From positions 310,001 through 374,000 of the forward strand of contig JAUPSS010000013.1 of the NCBI GenBank assembly GCA_040285825.1: DNA of 64,000 nt, given 5' to 3'. Below the pieces are notes generated by a model. It was not told the origin of the DNA and searched no databases. It saw nothing but the letters and a program-made list of their open reading frames with translations. The translations under genes were made by a program, and so were the position numbers. Positions 62,831-64,000 of this stretch are shown here, in pieces (positions within the stretch are counted from its first letter, which is position 1; every line of letters begins with the position of its first letter). This stretch comes from Eukaryota sp. TZLM1-RC (taxonomy: Eukaryota > Metamonada: BaSk clade).

Positions 62831-64000
62831 AATCAAATAAAAACAAAACAAACTAAAACACATAAGAAACTAAATTCTCCACGCCAACTCTTGATAAATC
62901 CTTATAAAGTTTGGACATCATTAAACTCAAGTACTTGGGAACACTTCTGTACAAAGCGAAAACGATACGATTTTTCCATAAATTCTCTGCAATATTCTTA
63001 CCACTTGAACGACATAAATTACCAAAACCATTGATGAAATTCAAGGCGGATTGTCGAATGTTGCCAAAAATCGAAAAGGCAAAAAGAACAAACGAAAACT
63101 ACGAATAAAGGTTCTTATTTAAATCATTTAATATCTCAGTATATTTATCTCTCTTACGATCTTCAGCCTTGTTTAAATGACCATTAGTACTAAGTAAAAC
63201 ATCATCGCGATAAACAAAAGCAAAGGGATTAACTGTAATGAAATCAACAAGAACTTGAGAGGAATCCACAAAAGGAGCAATTAAATCACCTCGACGTGAA
63301 TTAAACAGATTATCATCACTATAATGCTTCAACAAAGGTTCTACTTTGCAACTAAAATTGTAACACTTGAACATCTCATATGTCACATCACGAACGGCAT
63401 TATGAAGAACTGACCTATATTGGAGAAATTTTTTACAGCTCACAATATGACGGAAATTGGCAGTAGGTTTTTTGTTACAAATACAAACAGAATTATCCAA
63501 AAGACCACTTGGATACAGCCCCAATCTCAACCGCATGTTTTGTTTCCATGCTTCATTTGTTAAGTGAAGACCAAATGGCCTTGATTGCTGAGATATTAAA
63601 CTACTACAGTTCTGGATGTCTGATAAAAAGGCAGCAAAGACGGGATTATTAATCTTAGTCACACTAAGTCGTTTAGAAAAATCCAGGTCTTCAAAACCAT
63701 TAAGAACAGACTTCTGTAATTCCACAACAGCAAGATGAAGATTGGTGAAAGATCTCGAAGGCACAGCAGGCAAACTTGAAGGAAAATTCCTATTCCAAAC
63801 ATCAACAGGTAGTTCTTGCACCATTTTTTCAAGAGAAATTAATAAAGGATGTGATTCATTCAAAGGAATATGATCAAAACGAAGTTTCCATTCAAAAAGA
63901 AAATTTTTCATACCACCAATAAAAGCACTTTTGCATAAATACTCTGCTTTTGAAAAATCAACTCCACCAAATTTAGGACTAAAAAATGCATGATAAGGAA
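62831..64000 (-). mobile_element. Third LINE family (C), running off the window
   Basis: Minus frames 63911-63099 and 63044-62853, with a small shift between. Same domain order as A and B: KAEYLCKSAFIGG-like before 63911, CICNKKPTANFRHIVSC zinc motif, RSVLHNAVRD, then RRGDLIAPFVDSSQVLVDF and DRKRDKYTE for the endonuclease. Residues outside the motifs differ from both A and B throughout, so it is a separate family. The RT domain lies beyond position 64000. Confidence 0.85.

Noticed and set aside
1-64000. CRISPR arrays, rRNA genes, bacterial operons
   Set aside because: No regularly spaced short repeats, no rRNA-like conserved sequence, and no ribosome-binding-site-linked gene strings were seen.

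Overview
This window looks like a piece of an AT-rich nuclear genome from a microbial eukaryote whose lineage I cannot name. It has eukaryotic genes (MCM4, a SUN-domain protein, an eIF4E-binding protein, a zinc transporter, a pecanex-like protein), Pol III-type tRNA genes, and ultra-short spliceosomal introns. Seven introns of 27-31 nt, most starting GTATG or GTAAG and ending AG, can be placed because removing them restores family motifs: four in a GH15 glycosidase, one in each of two GNAT genes, one in a 74-residue protein. No CRISPR array, rRNA or bacterial operon is visible.

Layout. 0.5-2.3 kb: three minus-strand genes (4E-BP, a small two-exon gene, a secreted protein). 2.4-3.6 kb: a short LTR element with gag remains. 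3.6-5.2 kb: a decayed copy of the RCC1-repeat gene at 12.1-14.2 kb. 6.5-9.0 kb: a pecanex-like membrane protein. 9.2-11.6 kb: a Ty3/Gypsy relic split by a LINE fragment. 14.3-17.4 kb: a relic with tandem repeats, a family-B DNA polymerase exonuclease region and what I read as the N-terminal half of a Fanzor1 (eukaryotic TnpB-like) protein. 18.4-19.3 kb: a zinc transporter. 20.3-26.1 kb: a near-full-length LINE (family A) interrupted by a second LINE (family B). 26.1-35.6 kb: a giant imperfect palindrome whose outer ends are tRNA-His genes and whose arms each carry an intact GNAT gene; a B LINE sits in the left arm and an A LINE in the right arm. 35.8-41.5 kb: more LINE fragments, an intact thioesterase-like gene and a Fanzor C-terminal relic. 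41.6-47.4 kb: GH15, tRNA-Asn, SUN protein and MCM4. 47.5-49.8 kb: tRNA-His, LINE, pogo and gene-fragment relics. 49.8-55.0 kb: a decayed chromodomain-bearing Ty3/Gypsy element. 55.2-55.9 kb: a hAT relic. 56.4-59.2 kb: two related unknown ORFs and a trypsin-like protease. 59.8-64 kb: a family A LINE and a third family (C) running off the end.

The dominant process is nested retrotransposition. The LINEs encode a reverse transcriptase with a YMDD motif followed by a zinc-binding motif and a restriction-like endonuclease, the architecture of R2/NeSL/Utopia-type non-LTR elements. Most copies are 5'-truncated, and several have clear target-site duplications of 8-12 bp, as expected for target-primed reverse transcription. 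Housekeeping genes are compact, and MCM4 and the SUN gene share a divergent promoter region of about 50 bp. Boundaries of decayed elements are approximate, and all homology statements come from motif recognition without a database search.
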